From the NCBI RefSeq assembly GCF_937898925.1, contig NZ_CALDKF010000119.1:1-13071 (forward strand): a DNA stretch of 13,071 nucleotides, read 5' to 3'. The DNA is from an uncultured Methanobrevibacter sp. (GTDB lineage Archaea > Methanobacteriota > Methanobacteria > Methanobacteriales > Methanobacteriaceae). Position numbers and translations under genes: made by a program. This document shows positions 1-7,081 of this stretch, piece after piece. Numbering within the stretch: the stretch's first letter is position 1; the number at the start of each line of letters is the position of its first letter. Below the pieces are notes generated by a model. That model searched no databases. It worked only from the letters and a program-made list of their open reading frames with translations, and had not been told where the DNA came from.

Positions 1-5
1 CACTC

Positions 6-12
6 AGGAGGA
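6..12 (+). promoter_or_regulatory. Ribosome binding site of the ParB-like/methyltransferase gene
   Basis: AGGAGGA lies 5 bases before ATG 18 and is near consensus. It confirms that the gene starts within the window rather than being a fragment of a longer upstream frame. Confidence 0.8.
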
Positions 13-17
13 CACAC

Positions 18-587
18 ATGGCAAAAAACACAGATAAATATGAGATGATTGACATTTCAGAGCTCCATCCATATGAAAACAATGCAAGAACACACTCAGA
101 ATCACAGCTGGAGGCAATATGCAACAGCATCAAGGAATTTGGATTTATCAATCCTGTCATCATAGATGAGAACAACATGATTCTTGTTGGTCATGGGAGG
201 ATTGAGGCATCCAAGATTCTTGGATTGACACAAGCTCCATTCCGAAGGGTGACAAATCTGACAGATGACCAAAAAAGAGCATATATTCTGGCTGACAACA
301 GGCTCTCTGACCTTGGTGGCTGGGATGAGGAAATGTTGGCTCAGGAGCTGGAGAGCATCAGCCTTGACATGTCAGCATTTGGATTTGATGATTTCCAGAT
401 TGACATTGATGAGCCAGAGCCTGAGATCACAGAGGATGATTTTGATGTTGATGGAGCTCTTGAGATGGAATCCAGAGTTGAGAGAGGTCAGGTCTGGAAA
501 TTGGGAGACCACAGGCTTATGTGTGGTGATTCCACAAGTGAACATGATATTATGCATTTATTATCATATAATGGAGGGGGGCTCTGA
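18..587 (+). CDS. ParB-like N-terminal half of a phage DNA methyltransferase (frame ends at a G run)
   Basis: 189 residues. The N-terminal ~100 residues resemble a ParB/Srx-type nuclease-like domain: an 'ISELHPYENNAR' opening, 'FGFINPVIID' near 41-50, and the GHGR motif at 58-61 in the position of the ParB GxxR box. An acidic linker (about 125-150) follows, then 'GQVWKLGDHRLMCGDST' at 157-173, which in ParB-methyltransferase fusions leads directly into the catalytic domain. Here the frame stops at 585-587, just after GGG GGG (576-581), and the catalytic domain resumes in the -1 frame. A one-base slip there would give a 388-residue fusion, a normal size for this family. The start is supported by AGGAGGA at 6-12. 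The domain probably aids DNA binding or target recognition (inference). The call is firm; whether this half is made as a separate protein is not known. Confidence 0.85.
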   Translation: MAKNTDKYEMIDISELHPYENNARTHSESQLEAICNSIKEFGFINPVIIDENNMILVGHGRIEASKILGLTQAPFRRVTNLTDDQKRAYILADNRLSDLGGWDEEMLAQELESISLDMSAFGFDDFQIDIDEPEPEITEDDFDVDGALEMESRVERGQVWKLGDHRLMCGDSTSEHDIMHLLSYNGGGL

Positions 588-592
588 ACATG
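573..592 (+). other. G6 run at the methyltransferase frame break (possible slip site, phase-variable tract or sequence error)
   Basis: In the upstream frame the codons are GGA GGG GGG CTC TGA. Slipping back one base after GGG GGG (576-581) gives GCT CTG AAC ATG GTA, so the product reads ...NGGG-ALNMVFTDPPY, a natural entry into motif IV. A seventh G in the DNA or mRNA would have the same effect. The same stretch also serves as a purine-rich Shine-Dalgarno-like element before ATG 590. Programmed frameshifting, transcriptional slippage, phase variation and a homopolymer sequencing error cannot be separated from this sequence alone. Confidence 0.6.
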
Positions 593-1183
593 GTATTTAC
601 AGACCCTCCTTATGGTTATAATTATCAAAGCAACATGAGAGAAAATAAATTTGAAATCATAAAAAATGATGACAAGATTCTGGATTTCTTTCCACATTTA
701 TCTGGGAAGGTCAAAGGATTTGTTATGATATGCACAACATGGAAGGTGCTTGATAAATGGTTGCCATTATTTGAAAAATATTATGAAATGACAAACATGA
801 TCATCTGGGATAAAGGTGGAGGAGGAATGGGAGATTTAACACATACATTCTCAACAGATTATGAGGTCATATTATGTGCAAACAATGGATGTGAAATCAT
901 TGGAAAAAGGATTGGAAGTGTTTGGAAAGTTGGAAAAGACAATGGAAGTGATTATGTTCATCCAACACAAAAGCCTGTTGAATTATCAGCACAGGCAATC
1001 AAGCACACAACAAACATCCATGACACTGTGCTTGATTTATTCGGAGGCTCAGGCTCAACACTGATTGCATGCGAACAGCTCAACAGAAAATGTTTCATGA
1101 TGGAGCTTGATGAGCATTATTGTGAGGTGATCATCCAGAGATGGGAATCTCTCACAGGCAAAAAAGCTGAGCTCATAAAATAA
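590..1183 (+). CDS. Beta-class DNA methyltransferase catalytic domain (C-terminal half of split gene)
   Basis: 197 residues with S-adenosylmethionine-dependent amino-methyltransferase motifs in the beta-class order: catalytic motif IV 'TDPPYG' at 4-9, then 'HPTQKP' at 124-129, then the SAM-binding motif I 'LDLFGGSGST' at 148-157. It should methylate adenine N6 or cytosine N4; the target site cannot be read from sequence. The reading frame stays open upstream of the ATG (A-L-N before M) and joins the preceding ParB-like frame if the ribosome or polymerase slips at G6. Alternatively, the purine-rich GGAGGGGGG at 573-581 could act as a ribosome binding site about 8 bases before this ATG. Codon use here is AT-richer (TTA, ATT, GGA, AAT) than in the flanking genes, which suggests a different history for the recognition/catalytic part. 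In a phage packaging cluster it probably protects the phage genome from host restriction. Confidence 0.85.
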   Translation: MVFTDPPYGYNYQSNMRENKFEIIKNDDKILDFFPHLSGKVKGFVMICTTWKVLDKWLPLFEKYYEMTNMIIWDKGGGGMGDLTHTFSTDYEVILCANNGCEIIGKRIGSVWKVGKDNGSDYVHPTQKPVELSAQAIKHTTNIHDTVLDLFGGSGSTLIACEQLNRKCFMMELDEHYCEVIIQRWESLTGKKAELIK

Positions 1184-1195
1184 GGAGGTGAGAGC

Positions 1196-1570
1196 ATGGC
1201 AACAGCTAAAAAGAGGACACTCAATGAACAGGCTGAGGAAATCATCAAGATTGCTGAGGAGGCTGGTGTCCAGACAAATTTTTTCTTTTTAACAACATTC
1301 AAAAGGTATCAGGTGCAAATCAACATTCTCTCTGAGCTTGAGAAAAAGATCAAAGAGGAAGGCACATTGGTCACAAAGGAATATGTCAAAGGGAGAGGCA
1401 ATTTATATTGCAATCCAGCTGTCTCAGAATACAACAGGACAACAGATTCAGCAAATAAAACTGTCAGCACATTGATAAAAATCATCAAGGGATTCAAGGG
1501 AGAGGAGACAGACAATTCTGTTGATCCTTTACTTGCAATTATCAATGGTGGTGATGAGGATGAGGAATAA
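1196..1570 (+). CDS. terS: Terminase small subunit (P27 family)
   Basis: 124 residues. It recognises phage DNA and recruits the large subunit for packaging. The central part 'FKRYQVQINILSELEKKIKEE' is a helical segment like that of P27-type small terminases, followed by a short variable loop and the family-like 'NPAVSEYNRTTDSANKT' around 73-89, then a helix and an acidic tail. Its length fits the family (about 110-160). A near-perfect ribosome binding site AAGGAGGTGA at 1182-1191 decides the start and overlaps the stop of the methyltransferase. The last codons overlap the start of the large terminase, so the pair is translationally coupled. Small terminases diverge strongly, so the call rests on this weak similarity plus position directly before an evident large subunit. 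Confidence 0.8.
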   Translation: MATAKKRTLNEQAEEIIKIAEEAGVQTNFFFLTTFKRYQVQINILSELEKKIKEEGTLVTKEYVKGRGNLYCNPAVSEYNRTTDSANKTVSTLIKIIKGFKGEETDNSVDPLLAIINGGDEDEE

Positions 1571-3269
1571 TCAGAGCACAAATCTGGTGCTGAGCTCTCC
1601 AGCTTATCTGTATTGCAAGGAGGCTGTGAGAAAAAAGACCACACCAAAATATGTCAAGAAACAGATGAGAGCATGGATGACCATTGCTCAAGGAAAAGAT
1701 TCAAATTATAAGATCAGCACAAAGAAATTGAATCAGGTCATCTCATTGCTCAAGATTCTGAGAATGCCAAAAGGGCTCAAGGCTGGTCAGAGCCTGTTTG
1801 AGTGCACAACAAAATATCAATGGCTGACATATGTGGCTGTAATATGCACAGTTGAGAGAGACAATCCATCAAAGAGAAAATATGAATCAATCATCCTTGA
1901 GATTTGCCGAAAGAATTACAAGACATATACTGTTGCCACATTGTTTATTCTCTTATTTTTCACAGAGCCTCAATTCTCCAGATTTTATTCTGTTGCTCCT
2001 GATGGCTCATTGTCCAGAGAAATCAGAGAGGCAATTGCTGAGACCATCAAGAGCTCTCCATTGATATATGAATTTAAAAATAAAAAGAGATTCAAGATTC
2101 TCAGAGATTACATCTTTTGTAATACCACAGAAATCAAATATATGCCTCTGGCTTATTCAACATCCAGAATGGATGGAAAGCTCGCAAATGTTTTTTGTGC
2201 TGATGAGGTTGGAGCTCTCCCAAATTCATATGCCATTGAGGCTATGAGGTCAGGTCAGCTGAATATCCTCAACAAGCTGGGATTCATCATTTCCACAAAA
2301 TATCCAACACTCAATAATCCATTTGAGGATGAGGTTGACTACTCCAAGAAGGTGCTGGATGGTCTCATCAAGGATGAAACAAGATTCTCACTCTTGTATG
2401 AGCCAGATAATAAAAAGGATTGGATGACAGATGATCTCATCCTCCAGCAAGCAAATCCTGTAGCTCTGGAATCAGAAGAAATCTGGAATGATCTTTTGAA
2501 AAAGAGAGCATATGCCATTGCTGTGGAATCAGCCAGAGAGAATTTTGTGACAAAACATTGCAACATCATATACACAGGAGCTGGCACAGAGACATATGTT
2601 GATGTGGCTCAGCTCCAATCATGCAAGGTCTCTGAGATTGATTGGAGAGGTAGAGTTGTTTATGTTGGCTTGGATTTGGCTGAGACAACAGACAATGCAT
2701 CTGTCTCAATGCTGGCTGTTGATGATAACAATCACATCCTTGCTGATTCCTATGCTTTCATACCAGAGGGAAGAATTGATGAGAAGATGAGCACAGAACA
2801 TGTCAATTACAGAGAGCTATTGAACACAGGGAAGGTCATTGCATGTGGAGATTCTGTCATTGATTATGCTGTAATTGAGGATTTCATCCTGAGCATTGAG
2901 GAGAGATTTGGTGTCAGGATTCAAGCTGTTGGCTATGACAGATGGAATGCTCTGTCAACAGCTCAAAAGCTGGAGAGGGCTGGTTTGGTCACTGTTGAAA
3001 TCAGACAGCACAGCTCTGTCTTGCATCCTCCGACAAAGCTGTTGAAGGAGAAAATCCTCAATGGTGAATTTGAATACACAGATAACACATTGTATGAGAT
3101 CAATTTCCAGAATGCCAGATGCACATATGACACCAACAAGAATCAATATGTCAACAAGAAAAAATCCACAGGCAAAATTGACATGGTTGTCTCCACAATC
3201 AATGGCATGTTTCTTGTGCAACAGGATTATTTTCTCAATCAAGGGTCATTTGTCATTCAAACATTCTAA
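1560..3269 (+). CDS. terL: Terminase large subunit (Terminase_1/HK97-like ATPase-nuclease)
   Basis: About 569 residues from ATG 1560. This is the packaging motor: an N-terminal ATPase that drives DNA translocation and a C-terminal RNase H-like nuclease that cuts concatemers. The Walker A-like segment is 'CRKNYKTYT' (R at about 117), where relatives usually have RKNGKT/S, so the glycine is replaced by tyrosine. Walker B is 'VFCADEVG' with DE at about 215-216. The nuclease domain starts at 'YVGLDLAETTDNAS' (D about 372), continues through 'CGDSVIDYAVI', and has a late acidic residue in 'TGKIDMVVST' (D about 541). The open frame reaches back to ATG 1521 deep inside the small terminase; ATG 1554 or 1560, preceded by GGTGGTG, is more likely. 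It overlaps the small terminase by about 11 bases. Confidence 0.93.
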   Translation: MRNNQSTNLVLSSPAYLYCKEAVRKKTTPKYVKKQMRAWMTIAQGKDSNYKISTKKLNQVISLLKILRMPKGLKAGQSLFECTTKYQWLTYVAVICTVERDNPSKRKYESIILEICRKNYKTYTVATLFILLFFTEPQFSRFYSVAPDGSLSREIREAIAETIKSSPLIYEFKNKKRFKILRDYIFCNTTEIKYMPLAYSTSRMDGKLANVFCADEVGALPNSYAIEAMRSGQLNILNKLGFIISTKYPTLNNPFEDEVDYSKKVLDGLIKDETRFSLLYEPDNKKDWMTDDLILQQANPVALESEEIWNDLLKKRAYAIAVESARENFVTKHCNIIYTGAGTETYVDVAQLQSCKVSEIDWRGRVVYVGLDLAETTDNASVSMLAVDDNNHILADSYAFIPEGRIDEKMSTEHVNYRELLNTGKVIACGDSVIDYAVIEDFILSIEERFGVRIQAVGYDRWNALSTAQKLERAGLVTVEIRQHSSVLHPPTKLLKEKILNGEFEYTDNTLYEINFQNARCTYDTNKNQYVNKKKSTGKIDMVVSTINGMFLVQQDYFLNQGSFVIQTF

Positions 3270-3374
3270 TAAAACACAACATGTTGGGGCAAAATATTGA
3301 CAAAGCACAATATCTTGATTATTTTATAATTGGATTATAAGGAAAAAAGCATCTTGATTTAATGAGGTGATTGA
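3270..3374 (+). promoter_or_regulatory. Terminase-portal intergenic region with clustered inverted repeats
   Basis: This 105-base gap is unusual in an otherwise tightly packed cluster. It contains the perfect palindrome CAACATGTTG (3277-3286), the inverted repeat ATATTG (3294-3299)/CAATAT (3308-3313), the inverted repeat TTATAAT (3324-3330)/ATTATAA (3334-3340) around TGG, and the direct repeat ATCTTGATT at 3312-3320 and 3351-3359. It ends in the portal ribosome binding site GAGGTGA. It is AT-rich and has no convincing ORF. Operators, a promoter or an mRNA processing site are all possible; none is proven. The hairpins lack a following T run, so a terminator is unlikely. Confidence 0.5.
3297..3325 (+). 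promoter_or_regulatory. Possible sigma-70-type promoter upstream of portal
   Basis: A consensus -35 TTGACA lies at 3297-3302. With a 17-base spacer the -10 would be TATTTT (3320-3325), a 4/6 match. A perfect TATAAT sits at 3325-3330, but its 22-base spacer is too long for a standard promoter. The region overlaps inverted repeats that could be operators. Weak support only. Confidence 0.3.
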
Positions 3375-4613
3375 ATGCCTTTATTTAGGAAAAGAGAAAA
3401 AACACCAGCTCAAGAGAGCCGAGATGTGTCTGTGGTCTCAACAGCTGTTGATGATTCCACAGTGAGTGATGTCCTTCTCAGTGCTCTCTTGTCTGGTGAA
3501 ACTATATCCAGAGAGAAAGCAATGAACATTCCAGCTGTGTCATCATCTGTTGATCTTATTTCCTCAGCTGTTGCCTCCATGCCTGTCAGGCTTTTCAAAT
3601 ACAAGGATGAGCATGTTGTTGAGGTCAAGGATGATGTCAGGGTGTCCATGCTCAATGGTGACACACATGACACTCTTGATGGTCTCCAGATGAAAAATGC
3701 TCTGGTGCTTGATTATCTTTTGGATGGCAATGGCTATTGCTATATCCAGAGAGATGGAAATGATGTCACAGGTCTTTATTATGTTGATGATCAATACATT
3801 GCAATCAGCATCCTTGATGAGCCTATCTACAAGACATACACAATTGGCTGTGGTGGTGGAATGTATCAGCCTTTTGAATTCATCAAGCTCCTGAGAAACA
3901 CCAGAGATGGAGCAAGAGGATTTGGCATCACAGAGGAGGTCTCCAAAGCTCTTGAAACAGCATTCAGATCAATGCTCTATCAGCTCAAGATGGCAAAGAC
4001 CAATGGAAACAAGAGAGGATTTCTGAAATCTGAGAGAAGGCTTGGACAGGAAGAAATCAATCTGTTGAAACAGGCTTGGAACAATCTATATTCCACAGAC
4101 AGTGAGGAGAATGTTGTTGTCCTCAACAATGGAATTGATTTCAAAGAGGCATCCAACACATCTGTTGAGATGCAATTGAATGAGACAGTGAAAAATCTGG
4201 CTGATCAGATAAAAGACATTTTCCATGTATATCCTAATAATTTTGAGCTGACATTCAAGCTGGCAATATATCCTGTTGTCAAAGCTCTTGAGACAGCTCT
4301 CAACAGAGACCTGTTGCTTGAAAAAGAAAAGGGAAAATATTTCTTTGCTTTGGATGTCAAGGAAATCATCAGAGCCAATGTCAAGGAAAGATATGAGGCA
4401 TATAAGCTGGCAAAGGAATGTGGATTCATGACCATCAATGAGATGAGGAGAGAGGAGAACATGAATCACATTGAAGGTCTTGACATTGTTGATCTTGGCT
4501 TGGGCTCTGTTCTTTACAACACAGAGACACATGAATATTACACACCGAACACAGACACCATCAAGACAGAGGAGGATGATGCTGTCATTGATGGAGAGGA
4601 GGGAATGACATGA
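3375..4613 (+). CDS. Phage portal protein (HK97 family)
   Basis: 412 residues. Twelve copies normally form the ring at one capsid vertex through which DNA passes and on which terminase and connectors dock. Family-typical features are 'ISREKAMNIPAVSSSVDLIS' followed by 'SAVASMPVRLFK' near 45-75, a central wing with 'LVLDYLLDGNGYCYIQRDG', the stem helix region 'ALETAFRSMLYQLKMAKTNG', and a C-terminal 'LAIYPVVKALETALNRDLL' clip/crown helix. The length matches HK97-type portals (about 400-430). The start is set by GAGGTGA at 3364-3370 before ATG 3375. The stop overlaps the protease start (ATGA at 4610-4613), so the two genes are translationally coupled. The acidic C-terminus carries no recognisable domain. 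Confidence 0.93.
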   Translation: MPLFRKREKTPAQESRDVSVVSTAVDDSTVSDVLLSALLSGETISREKAMNIPAVSSSVDLISSAVASMPVRLFKYKDEHVVEVKDDVRVSMLNGDTHDTLDGLQMKNALVLDYLLDGNGYCYIQRDGNDVTGLYYVDDQYIAISILDEPIYKTYTIGCGGGMYQPFEFIKLLRNTRDGARGFGITEEVSKALETAFRSMLYQLKMAKTNGNKRGFLKSERRLGQEEINLLKQAWNNLYSTDSEENVVVLNNGIDFKEASNTSVEMQLNETVKNLADQIKDIFHVYPNNFELTFKLAIYPVVKALETALNRDLLLEKEKGKYFFALDVKEIIRANVKERYEAYKLAKECGFMTINEMRREENMNHIEGLDIVDLGLGSVLYNTETHEYYTPNTDTIKTEEDDAVIDGEEGMT

Positions 4614-5293
4614 AAATAATCATCAGAGCTGATCATGTTCACATTGAGGGATATGTCAATGCTGTTGAGAGATTGTCAAAGCCTATCACAGAGAGGCTTG
4701 GAACATTCAGAGAGAGAGTGATGGCTGGCACATTCAAGAAAGCTCTCAAGAAGGCTCAGGATGTCAGGATTCTCTTGAATCATAATGAGGACAGAGATTT
4801 GGGAGGCATCAAGGATGGCAATCTCAAGCTGGAGGAGGATTCCATTGGCTTGAGAGCTGAGGCTGACATATTTGACAAGGATGTCATCAAGGATGCAAAG
4901 GCTGGGAATCTGGTTGGCTGGTCATTTGGTTTCTTTCCTATTGAATCCAGAGACACATCTGAGGATGGCATGCCGATCAAAGAGCTCCATGAGATTGATT
5001 TGAGAGAGGTCTCATTGCTCAACAAGAGACACACACCAGCATATGATGGAACATTGGTTGCTGTCAGAGACAATGATGAGAAGATGATCATTGGAGAGAC
5101 AATGCTGGCTGAGGCTGTTGACATCAGAGAGGAAACAGAGAATCAGGATGAGACCATCAATGAGGCTCTGGCTGAAATCAGAGAAAAGAGCTCTGATGAG
5201 AAGGCTCAGGATGAAAAGCCTGAGAAAAAAACTGAGGTATCAAGCGAATACTTCGCTGGATATAAAACCATGATTGCCGAGATGAAGGCATAG
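4610..5293 (+). CDS. Prohead maturation protease (HK97 gp4/U35 family)
   Basis: 227 residues. This serine protease, packaged in the prohead, removes the capsid delta domain and itself. Family motifs are clear: 'VRILLNHNED' with the likely catalytic His58, 'VGWSFGFF' with likely nucleophile Ser105, and 'EIDLREVSLL' with likely acidic partner Glu133. The spacing is as expected for this fold. The C-terminal ~65 residues are charged and low in complexity, as in the scaffold-like tails of relatives. The gene overlaps the portal by four bases and lies directly before its substrate, the capsid gene. The last ~60 bases of the gene are odd: they hold three of the window's rare CpG dinucleotides and a hairpin (see the separate entry). 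Confidence 0.93.
   Translation: MKIIIRADHVHIEGYVNAVERLSKPITERLGTFRERVMAGTFKKALKKAQDVRILLNHNEDRDLGGIKDGNLKLEEDSIGLRAEADIFDKDVIKDAKAGNLVGWSFGFFPIESRDTSEDGMPIKELHEIDLREVSLLNKRHTPAYDGTLVAVRDNDEKMIIGETMLAEAVDIREETENQDETINEALAEIREKSSDEKAQDEKPEKKTEVSSEYFAGYKTMIAEMKA
5238..5262 (+). repeat. Imperfect palindrome at the 3' end of the protease gene
   Basis: The arms TATC-A-AGCGAA and TTCGCT-G-GATA flank a three-base loop TAC (5249-5251). This gives ten base pairs with a single A/G mismatch. The element is inside coding sequence (codons for V-S-S-E-Y-F-A-G-Y) and lies about 55 bases upstream of the capsid start. It has no T tract and so is not a typical terminator. It contains two CpG within ten bases in a window that nearly lacks them. 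It could act as an mRNA hairpin affecting capsid transcript stability, or mark a recombination joint. Function is unknown. Confidence 0.55.
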
Positions 5294-5316
5294 AAAAATA
5301 AAAGGAGGATAAAATC

Positions 5317-6537
5317 ATGGCATTTACTTCAATGAAGGCACAGATTGAGAAGAAGAATGACCTCATCAAAAGGGCTGAATCCATTGTCAATCTTGCCGAA
5401 ACAGAAAAGAGAGAGCTCACAGATGCTGAGGCTCAGGAGCTTGCTGAGATCAGAGATGATGTCAAGAAGATCAAGGACATGCTTGAGATGATGGCTGACC
5501 TTGATGATGCAAGAGCTTGTGGTGCTGGCAAGATGGAGAAGAAGGCTGAGGATGCTGGAGCTGAGGCTGGTGCTGATGCAAAGGCTGATGATCAGGCAAG
5601 AGAGCTGGCTGAGAGAAGGTCTTTTGAGGCTTATGTCAGAGGCACAGTGCTTGAGACCAGAAATGCAACAAATCTCACTGAGGGTGCAAATGGTGCTGTC
5701 ATTCCTGTGACCATTGCAAAGAAGATCATTGCAAAGGTTTATGACATTTGCCCTATCCTTGAGAAGTCAAGCAAGTATTCTCTCAAGGGTGATCTTGAAA
5801 TTCCTTATTATGACGAAAGCTCCACAGCAATCACTGTTGCTTGGGCTCAGGAGTTTGTTGATCTGACATCCTCTGTTGGTAATTTCACCAACATCACTCT
5901 CAAGGACTATCTTGCTGGAGCTCTCACTCTCATCTCAAGAAAGCTCATCAACAATTCTCAGTTTGACATTGTTGCTTTTGTCATTGACAAGATGGCATAT
6001 GCAATTGCAAGATTCATTGAGGGTGTTTGCATCAATGGTGGCAATCCTGATTCTGTGACACATGTCAACAAGGTCAAGGGCTTAAAGGGCTCTGTCACAA
6101 AGCTTGTTTATGCTGGCTCAACATCAGCAATCACAGCTGACAAGGTTATTGAGCTCAAGGATTCTGTCAAGGATGTATTCCAGAATGATGCAATGTTCAT
6201 CATGTCCAGAAATACAAGGACAGCTCTGAGATTGCTCAAGGATGATGTTGGTCGTTATCTCCTTCAGGATGACATTGCATCTCCTTTTGGCTCAACATTA
6301 CTTGGCAAGCCTGTCTATGTTTCTGACAACATGCCTGAGATTGCCTCTGGTGTAAATGCAATTTACTATGGAGACATGAAGGGCTTAGCAACAAAATTCT
6401 CCGAGGACATGAACATTCAGGTTCTTAGAGAAAAGTTTGCAACACAGCATGCTGTTGGTGTAGTTGGCTGGGTTTCCTTTGATGCAAAGGTTGAAAATGC
6501 TCAGGCAATCAGTGCTCTTGTAATGTCAGCATCTTAA
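5317..6537 (+). CDS. Major capsid protein (HK97 fold)
   Basis: 406 residues forming the icosahedral shell. Residues 1 to about 101 are a highly charged, helical, alanine/glutamate/lysine-rich region matching the HK97 delta (scaffold) domain that the upstream protease removes. The likely maturation site is before 'SFEAYVRG' (after Arg101), almost the same distance as in HK97 (103/104). The mature part shows the family pattern: 'GANGAVIPVTIAKKIIAKV' (N-arm/E-loop entry), 'YYDESSTAITVAWAQE' (E-loop), 'ISRKLINNSQFDIVAFV' (spine helix), and 'FIMSRNTRTALRLLKDD' with 'LLGKPVYVSDNMP' in the P/A domains. A strong ribosome binding site, AAAGGAGGATA, precedes the ATG. It should be among the most highly expressed genes here. 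Confidence 0.96.
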   Translation: MAFTSMKAQIEKKNDLIKRAESIVNLAETEKRELTDAEAQELAEIRDDVKKIKDMLEMMADLDDARACGAGKMEKKAEDAGAEAGADAKADDQARELAERRSFEAYVRGTVLETRNATNLTEGANGAVIPVTIAKKIIAKVYDICPILEKSSKYSLKGDLEIPYYDESSTAITVAWAQEFVDLTSSVGNFTNITLKDYLAGALTLISRKLINNSQFDIVAFVIDKMAYAIARFIEGVCINGGNPDSVTHVNKVKGLKGSVTKLVYAGSTSAITADKVIELKDSVKDVFQNDAMFIMSRNTRTALRLLKDDVGRYLLQDDIASPFGSTLLGKPVYVSDNMPEIASGVNAIYYGDMKGLATKFSEDMNIQVLREKFATQHAVGVVGWVSFDAKVENAQAISALVMSAS

Positions 6538-6556
6538 TTGAGAGGAGGTCATCAAC

Positions 6557-6769
6557 ATGGCTTTGATGTATAAAGCAAATAAATCATTTTCTGGCATTAT
6601 CTCCATGAAAAAGGGAGATGTCAGAGAAATCAAGAATGTTGAGGTTGCAAAAGACCTCATCAGAGCTGGATATGTCTCAGAGCTTGCTGATGAATCCAAG
6701 CCAAAGGCAACACCATCCAAGAAAGCCTCAAAGAAGGCTGTCAACAAGGATGGTGAATCTGATGGCTAA
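6557..6769 (+). CDS. Small post-capsid phage protein, function unknown
   Basis: 70 residues. The first ~45 form a compact unit: 'ANKSFSGIISMKKGDVREI' then 'VEVAKDLIRAGYVSEL', a pattern seen in short proteins encoded just after HK97-type capsid genes. The remaining ~25 residues are a lysine/alanine/serine-rich disordered tail. No catalytic motif, signal peptide or membrane segment is visible. The ribosome binding site GAGAGGAGGT (6540-6549) is strong, which suggests substantial expression. It overlaps the head-tail connector gene by eight bases. A minor head structural or accessory role is a guess from position only. Confidence 0.7.
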   Translation: MALMYKANKSFSGIISMKKGDVREIKNVEVAKDLIRAGYVSELADESKPKATPSKKASKKAVNKDGESDG

Positions 6770-7079
6770 TTCTGAGATCACAAAGGTCAGTGACATCACA
6801 GTGACAGATGTCACTGACTATCTCAGAATCCCTGAGATAACAGCTGAGGACACAGCATTGCTCACAACAGCTCTGAATGTGGCAAAGCAATTTGTGATGT
6901 CATATACAGGTCTGGATGCTGAGGGAATGGATGCTCATGAGGATTTGGTCATTGTCATATATGTGCTTTGCCAATCAATGTATGACAACAGAGCATATTA
7001 TGTGGACAAATCCAATCTTAACAATGTTGTTGAGAGCATTCTCAATCTCCATTCAATCAATCTCTTGCCATTGGAGTGA
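6762..7079 (+). CDS. Head-tail connector protein (HK97 gp6-like, Phage_connector)
   Basis: 105 residues. It would form the adaptor ring below the portal. The opening 'VSDITVTDVTDYLRIPEITAEDTALL' followed by 'ALNVAKQFVMSYTGLD' is characteristic of gp6-like connectors, an all-helical fold. The later 'LVIVIYVLCQSMYDNRAY' matches the conserved helix with a Tyr-Asp-Asn-Arg segment. ATG 6762 is chosen because AAGGATGGTGA lies 7 bases upstream and the family N-terminus begins here; the frame is open further upstream, but that part shadows the preceding gene. Overlaps the previous gene by eight bases, implying coupling. Confidence 0.88.
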   Translation: MANSEITKVSDITVTDVTDYLRIPEITAEDTALLTTALNVAKQFVMSYTGLDAEGMDAHEDLVIVIYVLCQSMYDNRAYYVDKSNLNNVVESILNLHSINLLPLE

Positions 7080-7081
7080 TC

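Noticed and set aside
1521..1559. Longer large terminase starting at ATG 1521
   Set aside because: This would overlap the small terminase by 50 bases and has no ribosome binding site; the added residues do not resemble the family N-terminus, and ATG 1554/1560 has GGTGGTG just upstream.
3297..3330. TTGACA with perfect TATAAT as a standard promoter
   Set aside because: The spacer is 22 bases, outside the usual 16-18; only the weaker TATTTT at 17-base spacing was kept, with low confidence.
4086..4532. Antisense open frame of 148 codons opposite the portal gene
   Set aside because: The portal reading is strongly supported; the antisense product has no recognisable features.
5238..5262. Rho-independent terminator before the capsid gene
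   Set aside because: The hairpin lies within coding sequence and no T run follows it.
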